A DNA stretch of 64,000 nt from Fragilaria crotonensis (taxonomy: Eukaryota; Bacillariophyta; Fragilariophyceae; Fragilariales; Fragilariaceae). A program made the translations under genes and the position numbers. The notes under the pieces are model-generated. The model saw only the letters and a list, made by a program, of their open reading frames with translations, was not told where the DNA came from and searched no databases. Position 1 is the first letter of the stretch. Each line of letters starts with the position of its first letter. The stretch lies in NCBI GenBank assembly GCA_022925895.1, contig JAKSYS010000131.1, positions 1-64,000 of the forward strand. Reading direction: 5' to 3'. Below are positions 1 through 10,600 of the stretch, one piece after another.

Positions 1-1435
1 AAACGTCAGCGCACAGATGCTTCTGAGAGCTCGCTTGCTTGTCTTGCGGACCCGTACTCTCCCTGTGGAAATTGCGTACAAAGGACAAGTCATCTCCTCC
101 CATTATGTAAGAAATCTTCGTACGGAAATCTCCCTTGATCGACATCGCACATTTTTGAAGCGCAAGTATAAATGGTCGGACCGCAGTTGGGAGGACATTG
201 CATGGGATTCCTTTCATCTCTGTGGGGACCGCACTTCACCGACGAATACGGCGTTTCGCTCAAAACTTGTGCACAATTGGCTTCACTTGGGTACCCGACG
301 AGCTAAGCAAAGCAAAACTCCTTCCGATCATGTATCTACATGCCCCATGTGTGACGATGCTGAAGACTTCCAACACTTTCTTACGTGTCCCTCCCCACGT
401 GCTCTTCGTATCCGTTATGACGCTACGTCCGTTCTTCGCAAACAACTGGGCAAGACTCCAGGCACAACGGCCCTATACCGTGCTATCCAAGCATGGACAG
501 CTGCGCCGGATGAACCTGTTCAAATTAGTCCTGGGGCCCGAACCTATGCGACCTCGGTAGACGATGCGATCACCAGTCAAACAAGGATTGGATGGACGCA
601 TCTGTTCCGCGGATTTGTTAGTACCGCGTGGGGAGCTGTCTATTCGCACTCTGACACAACTCCGCTGGAAGTTAGGTACACCGTGGCCATTCCTCGTCTG
701 GCTAAGGTCATCGGCGCACTGCAGGACTACTCTTTTGCCCTATGGATTGGACGGAATACGATTCTTCATGAACAGAGTCAGCACAGCACGGCCATTGTCC
801 ATGCTCAGTTGAATCATGATATCACTCAGATGTACAATCTCAGCCCGAGTCTCTCAGATCACCTTCGGAGTTACTTTAGTCGCCCGTTGGAATCTCGCTT
901 GCTCCAATCCCCTTGCCAACGCCTACGCTGGTTACGCCTTGTTCGGTTAGCGACATCCCATGCATCTTCCACGGGCTCGAGTCAACAGCTGATATCTTTA
1001 TACTTTCCGTTTGTGGAGGCTGACAGTGCACATCCTGCTCCACCGTCTCCTCTTCCTACCAAGGGATCGGAAGGGTCAGACAAGGCCTGCTCCTCAACTA
1101 CATCTCCGGTCCGACAACAATCCACGATACTGTCCTACTTCATCAGTACTACTGGCCACAACTCGTCAAGTACTATCTGTGCGTCTCCGCTCCTCCCAAC
1201 ATCTCCAGTATGTACTGTACCGCCTTCACGGCTTCCTACCGATGGCTCCCGCCAATCTGCTTCCGACATGACTGCTTCAATCCAAGTATGAGTAGCCATC
1301 TTTTGAAAAACCGGTCTCCGGTTTCACAATGTTCCCCTCAGTCCCTAACCAATTCGCCCGCCAAAACTGGCCAGCACCATGAAATGCCGCCGCCTAGAGA
1401 TAGACGTCTGATAAACATGGCTAGAAGAGATTAGT
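1..1435 (+). mobile_element. 3' part of a LINE (non-LTR retrotransposon), cut by the window edge
   Basis: The coding part is the C-terminal end of a LINE polyprotein; 1292-1435 is then its 3' UTR. The right boundary is placed where Harbinger transposase coding sequence starts (about 1436), because the LINE end directly abuts truncated transposase codons. This suggests the LINE landed in, or recombined with, the transposon. No clear poly(A), poly(T) or target duplication was found at this junction, so the boundary is approximate. The C-terminal half resembles the LINE fragment at 45017-46372 more than LINE1 to LINE4. Confidence 0.6.
2..1291 (+). CDS. LINE polyprotein C-terminus with zf-RVT-like zinc motif (partial)
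   Basis: The frame is open from the left edge (base 2) to a stop at 1289-1291, about 429 codons, so the true start lies outside the window. Around 340-395 it encodes CPMCDDAEDFQHFLTC, a C-x2-C...H-x4-C zinc motif of the kind found downstream of reverse transcriptase and RNase H in many LINEs (zf-RVT type). It is followed by a W/R-rich block (IGWTHLF, WIGRNTILHE) that is also seen in the other LINE copies here. The last 130 residues are Ser/Pro-rich. No RT or RNase H motif is left inside the window. The long undisturbed frame suggests a fairly recent copy. It could instead be a full LINE ORF continuing to the left; only the adjoining sequence would tell. Confidence 0.7.
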   Translation, partial: NVSAQMLLRARLLVLRTRTLPVEIAYKGQVISSHYVRNLRTEISLDRHRTFLKRKYKWSDRSWEDIAWDSFHLCGDRTSPTNTAFRSKLVHNWLHLGTRRAKQSKTPSDHVSTCPMCDDAEDFQHFLTCPSPRALRIRYDATSVLRKQLGKTPGTTALYRAIQAWTAAPDEPVQISPGARTYATSVDDAITSQTRIGWTHLFRGFVSTAWGAVYSHSDTTPLEVRYTVAIPRLAKVIGALQDYSFALWIGRNTILHEQSQHSTAIVHAQLNHDITQMYNLSPSLSDHLRSYFSRPLESRLLQSPCQRLRWLRLVRLATSHASSTGSSQQLISLYFPFVEADSAHPAPPSPLPTKGSEGSDKACSSTTSPVRQQSTILSYFISTTGHNSSSTICASPLLPTSPVCTVPPSRLPTDGSRQSASDMTASIQV

Positions 1436-2069
1436 ATATGAATATCCTAAATCTCTCGCCATTTTTGGAATCGTTCGTTGATGGAACGGAGAAGAATTGC
1501 GAAAAGGCACCATACGAAGTTAATGGAAGTATCTTTCACAGATTTTTGTGCTCGTTGATGGGATCTACCCCCCCTACTCAAGATTTGTGAATGGAATTCA
1601 GATGCCTCTGACCGAGAAGGAAAAGAGATACACACCATGGCAGGAGTCGGCAAGGAAAGACATTGAACGAGCATTTGGCGTACTGCAATGCCGGTTCCAG
1701 GTGATGTCACGCCCTTTTCTGGGACACTGCCTGAAGAAAATCAGTATGGTCGTCTCATCATGCTTGATAATGCACAATATGTGCGTTTCCGACAGAGTCA
1801 TGGATGGCGATGTATATGCTAGGTACAATCCTGCAAACAACGCGACGGAAGAAGAGGACGGAGATGTCGTAATTGAGTACGAAAATGGGGAGGAAACTGC
1901 ACCGCGCTGTACCCAAATTGGTCTTGGCAATGTCAACAATCCGAACGTTGTCGAGAACATTTTGGCACGACAAAATCATTGGCGTGAAGTCAATGATAAA
2001 GCGGAACATGCACGCCTCCATAGTGCATTGCGAGATTTGAAAGGAAGTACTACTAGGAGACTGAAATAA
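1436..2069 (+). pseudogene. Harbinger-family transposase (Plant_tran / DDE_Tnp_4 like), C-terminal half
   Basis: From 1441 the frame reads NILNLSPFLESFVDG...PYEVNGSIFHRFL, a close match in pattern to plant Harbinger transposases (D-I-N-x-L-x-x-S-P-F ... V-N-G). At about 1545, inside a TTTTT run, the reading moves to another frame that continues VLVDGIYPPYSRFVNGI, then ARKDIERAFGVLQCRF, which contains the catalytic Glu of the DDE triad, and ends at 2067-2069. The family is usually 350-450 aa; only about 205 residues remain, so the first catalytic Asp is lost. One frameshift plus the 5' loss make it inactive. The neighbouring minus-strand Myb gene supports the family call. Confidence 0.75.
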
Positions 2070-2122
2070 TATAGTACTACTAGCCATGCAATTATCTCGA
2101 TAGTACTCGGAACATGTACGTT

Positions 2123-3863
2123 TCATTGTTCAATATCACCTGCTGACTCGTTGTCACTTTCGTATTTGCCCTCACGGATTTGCTGTTGGTTTGTCAGACT
2201 TTCGTCGTCAAAACAGGTAGCACACCACCAGATAAGTTCTAAGCCCCTCTTCTCGTAACAACAGGGATCGCAAACAAATTGTTTGCACCGACGGCACTTG
2301 TGAGTGCTGGGAGTCTGCTTGCACTCAATGCACAAAGCCAGCAACGACTGTGCTGGGACAACTCCTGCTGCAGATTCAGAGAACTGGATTGTGCTGTCTG
2401 TTGCCGTCTCACCGGATTCCACTGCTGCCTCGCCGGTTTCAATGGCATCGCACCACTTGTCCTCGCCCTCATAGTCCCTACCGTTTCCGTCCTTACCATG
2501 CTGATCACTAATTTTTTCTTCCGCAGCCTCCTTTGTTGGACCCTTTCGAGGATCGTGGTTAAGTTCGTTTGCCTTGCTTGCTGCTAATTGGTCCTCGTCA
2601 TCTTCAATCTTCTTCATCGTTGCCAACGCCAGGTCATGCTGGCCACACGTTGCGTAAATGGAAGCCATCTTCATCCATTTCTCGTGAGTCCTCATCCTCA
2701 ACTCATCCTGCTTGGTTGAGGTAGTGGCCTTCAACACCGAGACTAACTCCCTCGTTGCAGATGACATGTCGGCCATCATTTTCTCCTCTTCTGCATTTCT
2801 GGTATCAAACGAATCTGTCAACAAACCAGGTGCTACGGACGACAGAACTCCTGCATCCTCCAACTTCTTAATTAATTTGGCTTTCTTCATTCCCATTGGC
2901 CGTTCCATGTTGCTTCCTTGCGGCGGTGCACTATTATTCACCAGTGTGGCCTTCGTCTTCTTGTGTGCACTTTCGGGGATGCACCATTCTTCGTCGTCAG
3001 CGCTCATACTATGCGACGTATCAAAATTGCTGGATTGTGGAGACAATGCTTTTGCGGGAGGCAGCACCATTGGATCAAACTTCGGCAACTTATGAAGTAC
3101 AGGTACACACTTCACGAATCGAAAAGTCTCACCAGTCTGAGACTTATACAAATGCACTCGCCTCCTTGATGTATTTTTCTTCGTTCCAACCACTTTTCTG
3201 CACACCTTTCAATTGCCGGTAGTGCTTGTTCCAAAGCTGCACACTTTTACTGATTCTCTTTTTCCACCTCTGCTCAATTGAGTCTCTTGTCCAATCATAA
3301 ATGTTGTGTCCTATGACTGCCAACTCTTTCTCTTGCAACAAACAGAATTTCTCATGCACTCGCATCCAAAATGTTTCGCTCTTCTGCCCGACACCCCTGA
3401 TAGGATCAACTGTGACATGGACGAATGCCATAGCAATCAAGTAGTCTTCATCTTCTGAGTAGTTTGCGAATTTCTTCTTACGACCAACTGCTGGCATCTT
3501 TGCATGCTGTCCCTTGTTGTTGTCGTTCTTCTTATTCTTCCTTGGTCCGTCAGCATCTGATTCGCTGTTGTCAACGGTGCTAGTAGTCCGTGCCTTCTTC
3601 TTGCTTCGGGGAGCGCGTTGCGGCAGACGAGGAGCTGATGTAGGAGTTTGTTCTTCGTCAGCGTCTGATTCGCTGTTTTCACTGGTACGTGCTGTCTTCT
3701 TGTTCCGGGGAGAGCGTCGAGGCGGAGGTGTTGTTTGAGCTCGTTCGTCAGCGTCTGATTCGTTGTCGTCGTGGTCACTAGTAGTAATACTAGTAGTAGG
3801 TGCGTTCGTCTTGTTGGTTCGGGGAGAGCGTCGAGGCGGAGGTGATGTCGGGGTTCCAGGCAT
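2123..3863 (-). pseudogene. Harbinger accessory Myb/SANT-like protein with C-terminal zinc-binding domain
   Basis: Translation is taken from the ATG at 3861-3863 (MPGTPTSPPPRRSPR). The first 150 residues are three degenerate repeats of a basic PPPRRSPR-type motif followed by acidic NESDAD patches. Then comes a trihelix/SANT domain: NYSEDEDYLIAMAFVHV, FWMRVHEKF, RDSIEQRWKKRISKSVQLW. The frame breaks at an AAA run (3150-3152, TTT on the coding strand) and resumes one base over as LYKSQTGETFRFVKCVPVL, matching the usual continuation of this family, so a one-base gain is the likely cause. Near the C-terminus is a Cys/His cluster (CIECKQTPSTHKCRRCKQF, CDPCC, CATCF) resembling a B-box or FYVE-like zinc module, which standard Harbinger Myb proteins lack. 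A 120-residue charged region joins the two domains. Confidence 0.65.
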
Positions 3864-3949
3864 GGTGATTTGTTGGAAGGTATCAGCAGGAGTGTGCTGT
3901 GTGACTAGGAGGGTGTGTGGTGGATACACGCAGCTTGACGCGAGAAATG

Positions 3950-4033
3950 CAAATGTACCCCCCAAATGTACATAGGGGTCAGATTTCGAAAATCTAGCCA
4001 GATTTTTGAAATCTGACCAGGGGGGTATATTTG
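3950..4033. repeat. Nested palindrome (foldback) at the right side of the Harbinger remnant
   Basis: An outer inverted repeat pairs 3950-3963 with 4020-4033 (14 bp, one mismatch). Inside it, 3977-3995 pairs with 4000-4018 (19 bp, one mismatch, 4-base loop). C- and G-runs flank the arms. It may be a terminal or subterminal repeat of the neighbouring transposon, or a small foldback element. Confidence 0.6.
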
Positions 4034-4051
4034 TGACCCCCCCCCAAATGT

Positions 4052-4546
4052 CAAATATACCCCCCTCATAGAGAATGCTTTTTTGGAAAAAAGTTGAAAT
4101 TTACTCAAATATACCCAGGGGTGTTTAATTAAGGCGATCCGGCCGGCGCGCCTTCTGACGCCTTAATTAGTGGATTAAGGCGCGAAATTTGGGTCCATAG
4201 AAGGCGCAGCGGAAGGCGCAGGTAGGTTTCTACTGGGCTACAGTACTAAGGAAACGATTGACAGTACAGTGTACAGTGTATACTGTAGTACTGTGTACAT
4301 AAGAGAGGTGGTTTCTCGAGTAAGATATTGACGTACAGTGTGTACGGTAGTATGTTAACTGTGTAGAAGCTACTCTAGTATGATATTCACGTATGATGCC
4401 AACGGTAGTATGTTAGCAGCGTAGATTGTACGTGCCTTTCAGAAGGCGCGATTTTGAGGTCTTGAGAAGGCGATCCAGCTGTTGTGCCAGGCAGGCGCCT
4501 TAATTAAACACCCCTGAATATACCCCTCCATAGAGAATGCTCTTTT
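4052..4546 (+). repeat. Direct repeat of about 33 bp split by the hAT MITE
   Basis: The first copy is 4052-4084 (starts CAAATATACCCCCC, ends TAGAGAATGC plus T run). The second copy starts at 4106 and continues after the MITE at 4525-4546 (TAGAGAATGCTCTTTT). The two copies were about 54 bp apart before the insertion. This provides an independent check of the insertion point. Confidence 0.6.
4116..4516. mobile_element. hAT-type MITE, 401 bp, complete
   Basis: The ends are perfect 21-bp inverted repeats beginning CAGGGGTGTTTAATTAAGG; the initial CAGGG is the classical hAT terminus. The element is flanked by an 8-bp target duplication, AATATACC, at 4108-4115 and 4517-4524, the length diagnostic of hAT. 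There is no coding capacity. Inside, the hexamer AAGGCG (or CGCCTT) occurs about nine times in both orientations, crowded toward both ends; repeated short subterminal motifs are known transposase-binding sites in hAT elements. The perfect ends and perfect duplication point to a recent insertion. The autonomous partner is not in this window. Confidence 0.9.
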
Positions 4547-4902
4547 ATAAGATCTTCCAACACTCTGTTATCTAAGAATCTAAGTAGTAGTGCACTCGTG
4601 CTAATTGTGCAGTGTGCATTACGATTTATTACATTGAGAACTACGAGGTTGTGAGTGTAACACAGCACACGTTTGAGAACGCAAACAAGTTGCTATTCTT
4701 GACCACCTCATTGTCGTATTAACGTTTCGTCTCGCGTGTACGGACGACTCGAGAATACGAGTGGTTCATTGTGTTGCCAACCATCTTGGCGGAGTACTAC
4801 CGGTAGTCTGTCGGAGTTGATCTGATTCGAAGGTCTTGGAGACCAACGCTTCAACTCACGTGCATTCTCTTTACTTCCAGTAAAAGATAACACTTGCTTC
4901 GG
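4540..4902 (+). promoter_or_regulatory. 5' flank of LRR gene A with conserved proximal block
   Basis: Blocks shared with other LRR copies are seen: GAGAACTACGAGGTTGT, CACACGTTTGAGAACGCAAA and ATTCTTGACC (also upstream of B at about 39548-39640), then GTAGTCTGTCGGAGTTGATC, CTTGGAGACCAACGCTTCAA and CTCACGTGC (E-box core CACGTG) ending at the CTTGCTTCGGATGG start context. Conservation across paralogues suggests promoter/5' UTR function, although shared ancestry alone could explain it. Confidence 0.5.
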
Positions 4903-6290
4903 ATGGAGCATAGTGGCATTGCCGATGACGTTGCGAAGGATTCTTCAAGTGCTGGAATCCAGGAGCATGACTTTGCTGAAGAATTCTCATCGGATTTGCC
5001 AAGCATGGCCATGCCGTCGTCGGCACCTTCTGGTTCCTCTCCGTACGCTTCGTTTTTCTTACCATCAGCATCAAAGGTTGACGACCATGATGATCGCGAT
5101 GTTGCTCATGGTGCTAGTGATAGCGCTGGTATTAAGAAATTGGAACATGCACTACCGAGTGAACCAATGTCTACAACAGGGCTAGAGGTGATAGACTCGT
5201 CGGAAAGGCCTCCGCCAGTTTATGCAAGCAATCGCGAAGTCACTCCCGGAGCCTTTCCCGTAGTACCATCATCTCACAACCCTACCTCAAGTCAGACATT
5301 AAGGTCTCGTCCAAGAAGGTCATCCTTCGGCCGAGAGTTGACGAATGAAGAATCGAGGCAGGACGATGGTGTGCCAAACTCCGCAGGAGCATATGCTGGT
5401 TGGAACGACAGCGCTCGCGAGGCAACGGAAAGTGGTTTGTATACTGTGGAAGCATCACTAGTATCGGATGGAAACGATGATGAAACGACGATTGTTGCTG
5501 AGGCCAAATCCATCACAGTACCAACGTCGATGGATTTTAGCGTGCGGTTTTGTTGGTGCGGTGGTTGTTATTGTTGTACTGGTCGTTCGACCACAATCTG
5601 CATCAAGCAATTCGTCATTGACGTCGCCCACCCCGGCACCGATCATTTCATCACTGGCGTTCCCAACCCCGGCGCCGACCTCCTCGACGCCGGAGCGAAT
5701 TGCCTGCAACTTTCTTTCCATTCCAAATGTGACAAAGTGTCGATCGACATTTGTGTTTGACACTCAAAACAATGCAAGCGACAAAACAACTGGTTTCACA
5801 ATTCCGTCCGAGCGTCCGAGATTGGTGTCTTGACACAGTTGACGGCCTTGTATGTCGACGGGGAGGCGTTGACTTCCACCATTCCCAGTGAGATCGGACT
5901 CTTGACAAAGTTGAAGCATTTGCTTGTCTCCGGCAATTCGTTGGCTTCCTTTATTCCCAGTGAGATTGGACTCTTGAAAGAGTTGCGCGCGTTGTCTTTC
6001 TCCTACAATACTTTGACTGGGGCGATTCCCAGTGAGATCGGACTCTTGACACAGTTCTGTACTTGGACTTCTCTGAAAATTCGTTGAATTCCAGTATTCC
6101 CAGTGAGATTGGACTCTTGATGCAGTTGTAGTTGTCGTATTTGTATTTCTTCAACAATCAGTTGACTGGAACGATTCCGTCATCCCTCTGCTCACTCCCT
6201 TCTCCCCCCTCTATCAATATCAACGATGGAGAAATCACATGTGTGTCAGGTTGTTGTTCATACTTCCAAAGTGAAAGAATGAATGGATGA
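4903..6290 (+). pseudogene. LRR single-pass membrane protein, copy A (decayed)
   Basis: The start at 4903 (MEHSGIADDVAKDSS) aligns with the MENRG...DDV starts of the other copies. About 205 residues of Ser/Pro-rich hydrophilic N-tail read cleanly. The frame then shifts near 5505-5520, where the usual RMKWYQRRW is damaged to QYQRRW, and continues in another frame with the membrane helix WILACGFVGAVVVIVVLVV, a Pro/Thr-rich stalk and the Cys cap ACNFLSIPNVTKC. A second disruption near 5805-5825 precedes about four LRRs (IPSEIGLLTKLKHL...), with further damage near 6050 and a TAG near 6128. The C-cap (IPSSLCSLP...GEITCVSGCC) is still recognisable. At least three frameshifts and one stop, so no full product is expected. 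The role in intact paralogues is unknown; by architecture it would be an outward-facing LRR ligand-binding or adhesion protein. Confidence 0.8.
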
Positions 6291-7379
6291 AGGGGCAGCA
6301 AGGCGCAGGGTCGTGTTTGCGGATATTCGAGTTTGACTTTTGAGGGATCGGCGGAAGCAAGAAACGGTGGGATCAGTCGGATGGATTTTGGTGGCGGATG
6401 GTTTGATGGCGTGTGTGTGATGGGATTCGTGTTTGTGTGGAGAGTTGATGAAAGAGAGAGAGAAGAGAGAATGGGAAGGATGGGTACTGGGTACTGAATA
6501 TTATGTACAGTACGCCGAGGACAAGTCCTCGTGTTGCAACAAGCGAAAGATGATGGCCTCCATGACCGGGCGGGCGGCCTGCGTTTTGAGTCTGCAACGT
6601 TCGTTAGCCACGGCTGCAATTCAGTGACAGCTGTGTCGATTGCATTCTGCATCATGTCGAACTCCATGGATGCATGCTCGTTCTTGGATTATTTCCGGAG
6701 AATCTACGTTGCAATAACAGTCTGCTACTTGCGCGTAGGAAAAGTCGACTTTTACACAATCCACCGTGGGTTAGAATAATGAGCTTTAATCTAGATTAGC
6801 AGACAGCAAACCCCGCTCCAAGCAAGCTTGCTGATTCAGAACTCGAATGACGTGCAAGTCAATCCCTATCCATGGAAAAACATGGATCGTATTATTGAAA
6901 GCATTGCAGCAGAGACCAGATCCCTGAATCAGCCGGCTGCCCTGCTCTCAAACGACCCAGGTAACAGCTGTAGTGAGCTGGCGGCCAGAGATGATAGTCC
7001 GTTGGAGTTGTTGCGCAACCTCAGCAAACAGCTCGAGGCGGCGAACATGACGTGATGTTGGAAGAACCGAAACAGTGATCCAAGGAACAAGGAATAAGTG
7101 AACGACGGACCTCAAAACGGAACTCGGCACGGCAGCTCGCTTGGAATTACGTGAATCAGCGAAAAGGCTAGCATTGTCGGAAACAATCGTTCGACAACGT
7201 TTGGATGACAATACGTCGGAGTGCCATTTTCCACAGTTTGCCATCATGTCAGGTTCCGCCCAAAGTCAGACGAAATGATCTAGCATTGTTTGACTGTACC
7301 CCAGTTAACAATCCTGGGCTTTCATTTCTGCAGGAAGACCGTCAAGAAACTGTTCGACTGCTGAAAGCCCACGACAGTC
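6291..7379. other. 3' flank of LRR copy A and intergenic sequence without a recognised gene
   Basis: 6291-6490 matches the 3' flanks of copies B, C and D (GGTCGTGTTTGCGGATATTC, GAGTTTGACTTTTGAGGGAT, then a GTGTGTGTGATGGGATTCGT-like tract). 6500-6550 resembles 50590-50640. A 75-codon frame at 6828-7055 (MLIQNSNDVQVNPYPWKN...) and one at 7205-7486 have no recognisable features. Pre-insertion, 7379 was continuous with 21471. Confidence 0.6.
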
Positions 7380-7393
7380 AAGGCCCCCTTCAA
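7380..7393. repeat. Target site duplication of LINE1, left copy
   Basis: AAGGCCCCCTTCAA here is repeated at 21457-21470; the last A is ambiguous with the adjoining A run. The 13-14 bp duplication brackets the minus-strand LINE1. Confidence 0.85.
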
Positions 7394-7601
7394 AAAAAAA
7401 ACCCCAAATCTAATTTAACGTGCTGCCGCTGTGTTCAGATTAAAAACACTCGACCCACACGGCTAGACACTACCGTGTACCAGTAGCGGCCAGCATAGTA
7501 TACGTCCCTCCAAATTACTTACTTGAGCTTCTCGAAATAATGTGTGATCGCTTTAACTCCTTGTATGGCCTTTGCCTTCGCACGTTTGATACTCTGTTTA
7601 A

Positions 7602-10600
7602 CTATCGGACCATAAACCGATAACCAGTTTTGTTGTATGCCACTGTTTTAGATAAATGCTCGGTGAGATCTCGGTGCAACAATTGTCGAACGCTAGGCTC
7701 CATTTGAGGTCGAAGATCGTACACGTCGGACAGCTGTCGCTCAATTTCTCTTCGCTCTGCTTGTGCCTGCAGTCGTGAGTCCGCTCCGTGTAGGGCTTTA
7801 TTCCGGATCGCCCAGATAAGGAACCATTGTTTCCATATGGAACTAATGATTGCAATTTGCCATCTCTGACCTGTTTGCCGCTTCGTTTCCGTGGACTGTG
7901 CCCGTCGAGCATAATATTCATCTTGAAGACGACTCCATTCGCTACTAAATCGTCCCAACAAAATGTGCTCCCAGCCTATTGCGTTTTGTTGGAAAATGAC
8001 ACGCCGAAGTGCTGGAGAATCTCCTCCGCGGGATTGAACGGTAAACACAGTTTCACTGTGTGGATGCAAGCACCACTCTCGAATTGCTCGAAGCAGGAGT
8101 ACCTGCAAATGTGGCATCGTCCCGAGCCTGGTGCATGTCACTTCCATTGTCTTGAGGAACGAATTTCGCCACGACGTGTGAGCGTCGGATGGACAACACG
8201 GGATATGCTGCCAGCTTTCGGCTACGCTTTGACAACTTGGGCAACGATTGCGTCGTTGATCTGATCGATGGAGGTGAAGATTCGTCGGAAGAATACCGTG
8301 AACCAGTTTTACCAGAAATGTGCGTTTCTTCAGATGGCGTCAGGCGCTGAGCCATGAGCTTTCCAGTTAATCGCTGCCATGGTTTGTGGTGACCAGGAGT
8401 GTCGCTCCTGCATATGAGCCTGTAACGCGGGCGCAGTTGCCTGATATCGTAACGCTGCTTCATAATGGGCTGTGACTGTGCCCGATGGAAACTCCAAGTG
8501 AACCCCTGCCCATTCGGTAAGGAGCACGTCTGGCCGGGCGAACCCAAATCTCTTTGATATTGTGATGCTTGCGCGTCAGCATCAACGTTCAACTGGGCCA
8601 ACAAGGATAGATGCCGATATGGGATATCACGATCTTGGTGGCCTTTAACATGCTTCAATTTTAACTCTGGCATTTGTTGAAGAAGAACCTGAATTCCACG
8701 AATAACGTCCCAATCTGGGAGAGTTGGGTCGAGCGGATGGGTCTTGATCTGACGCTGTGCGCCGCCGATAAAAGTACTATCAACGCCGGAGTGCTCTTGT
8801 TTGATATTCCGCTGAAGTACAGTGTCGATCAGACTCTGACTGTCCGTGGCCACAACTCCATACCATTGATCGTGTTTACCTGTAAACTCAGCCAACCTGC
8901 GAAGGAAACACAAGAGGGACAATAATCCATAACTTTCAGAACGATAGGCGTTCGGGCAGAACTTCTTGCAGGGCCCATGCCTTGTGCGCATCGTTCGCCT
9001 CTATCGGTACTCATCGTCCAACCAAAAGCTCCTTGCTCTTGGTTCCAATCTGAACCATCACTTACTGCACGAGCGCCGTGTTCAAGAGCCATTGCTACTG
9101 TGAAGGGGTCCTCAAACATCTCAGTGTGGCGCAGTAATTCTGACTCCCATTCCGGGAGTGCCGCAACATATTGTGTAAACGTTCCTGACATCGGCGGATC
9201 ATTCACTTCTAAAACATAACTCTGTTGGGTAATTGTCCAGCTCCCAGGCGTAGATTGCACTGCGAACATCGGAACTGCGAGAGTTGGGAGCTCGGCCCAA
9301 TCGCACGAAACTGCAGTTTCTTGGAAGGTTCGGTCGAAACCAAATTGCATTTGATATACTGATCTTGTATCAAGACCCACAATCGACCTGACCACCAATA
9401 TGCGGGGTGCCGCTGCCGGAGTTTATGAAGTGGTAGAACCCAATCACCCAAGGGTTGGATAAGGTCGTCAGTGCTTGTACTCCATAGCCTGTTAGCTTTC
9501 TTCCAAAGTGCCCACGTGGACTCCGACGGTCGTTCTTGATAAATTGAGGTGCCATGAGTATAACTACTGAGCCGAGAGTGGTTTCCCGATAGCTTGTTAG
9601 AATCCAACCGCTTGCCACTCACAGGTTATGTCCGATATTGTAACAACATTCAAATACAGTCGGCAATAATTCAACTTGCAGATCTCGGTAGGAGTAAACT
9701 TCCTGAAGATTGAATAACATCCATGATGCAAACGTCGTGTAGACGCTGGAGCTCCGGCAAATACGGAGTATCTAGGCGGAGTTTAGCGTTAATGGACGCC
9801 AGAAAATCCCGGAGGGACCGAATCCATTTCGATTCTAAATGCGGTAGGGGTTCTTGAACGTGCTCCAGGATAGGGAATGATACGCCGACTTGCGCCTGAA
9901 ACCACGAAACAGCGATCCAAGTAACTTTCCTGCGATGGAATTATTCCTCCACTGGCGAATAAACATCATCGCCTGGGAGATGCCTTGTTGGACCACCAAT
10001 GACCAAAGCTCGCTCCTCCCAGAGCTAAAGGGCCATAAAGAATGGCTCGCTTGGTATGACGATTAAATCCGCATCTGGGAACGATGATGGACATGGCCTT
10101 CCTTTGCACTCGATCAAGACATTGAGGCGTGAGGGAAGAACTTGCGAGAGGGTAACACACGGCTGGGAGGTAGTATGCAAAATAATACGTCCATGCCTCT
10201 GATCGATTGAGCGGTGTAACCCATAGGAAAGCTGTGATGGAATCGCTTTTCTTTTTCAATTGTCGATATTGTTCTCGCTGGGTTCCAGCCGGATCCTTAT
10301 AATGTCCCAGTGTCTTGTGCGCTGTGTATGCTGAGAGCAACTGTAGATGTTGCGCCGAGTTCGATAAATGATCTCGAACTTCGATACAGACGTCGTTTGA
10401 GACATGAGATGGTACTAAGACAGGAGCACCAGTTATGGAAAATTGCCATTGGAGAATATGACTCGAACACTTGGATAATTCGAGAGCGCCACCACTTGCG
10501 TGCAATAAATCGGTCCAACATTGAGCGTTATCTTGAGCTTGCGAGACCACTTGTTTAACGGTCTCGCTAGATCCGTCACTTCGAAATGCATTAGTTTGTC

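Larger units (their letters stand above)
1436..4107. mobile_element. PIF/Harbinger-type DNA transposon, 5'-truncated
   Basis: Two convergent genes typical of PIF/Harbinger elements lie here: the C-terminal half of a DDE transposase on the plus strand (about 1436-2069) and a Myb/SANT-like partner protein on the minus strand (2123-3863). Only 53 bp separate their 3' ends. In this superfamily both proteins are needed for transposition, the Myb-like one helping import and DNA binding. The left end is lost at the LINE junction. The right end probably lies in the palindromic, C-rich stretch 3950-4107, but no partner repeat remains to prove it. Confidence 0.65.

Noticed and set aside
4116-4170. TTAATTAA and GGCGCGCC close together look like a cloning linker (PacI/AscI sites).
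   Set aside because: They lie inside a natural hAT MITE with perfect inverted repeats and an 8-bp duplication; the AAGGCG motif repeats explain the GC-rich part.
7392-7401. A runs at 7392, 24894 and 39701 as poly(A) tails of processed genes.
   Set aside because: In the orientation of the coding sequence these are T runs at LINE 3' ends next to target duplications.
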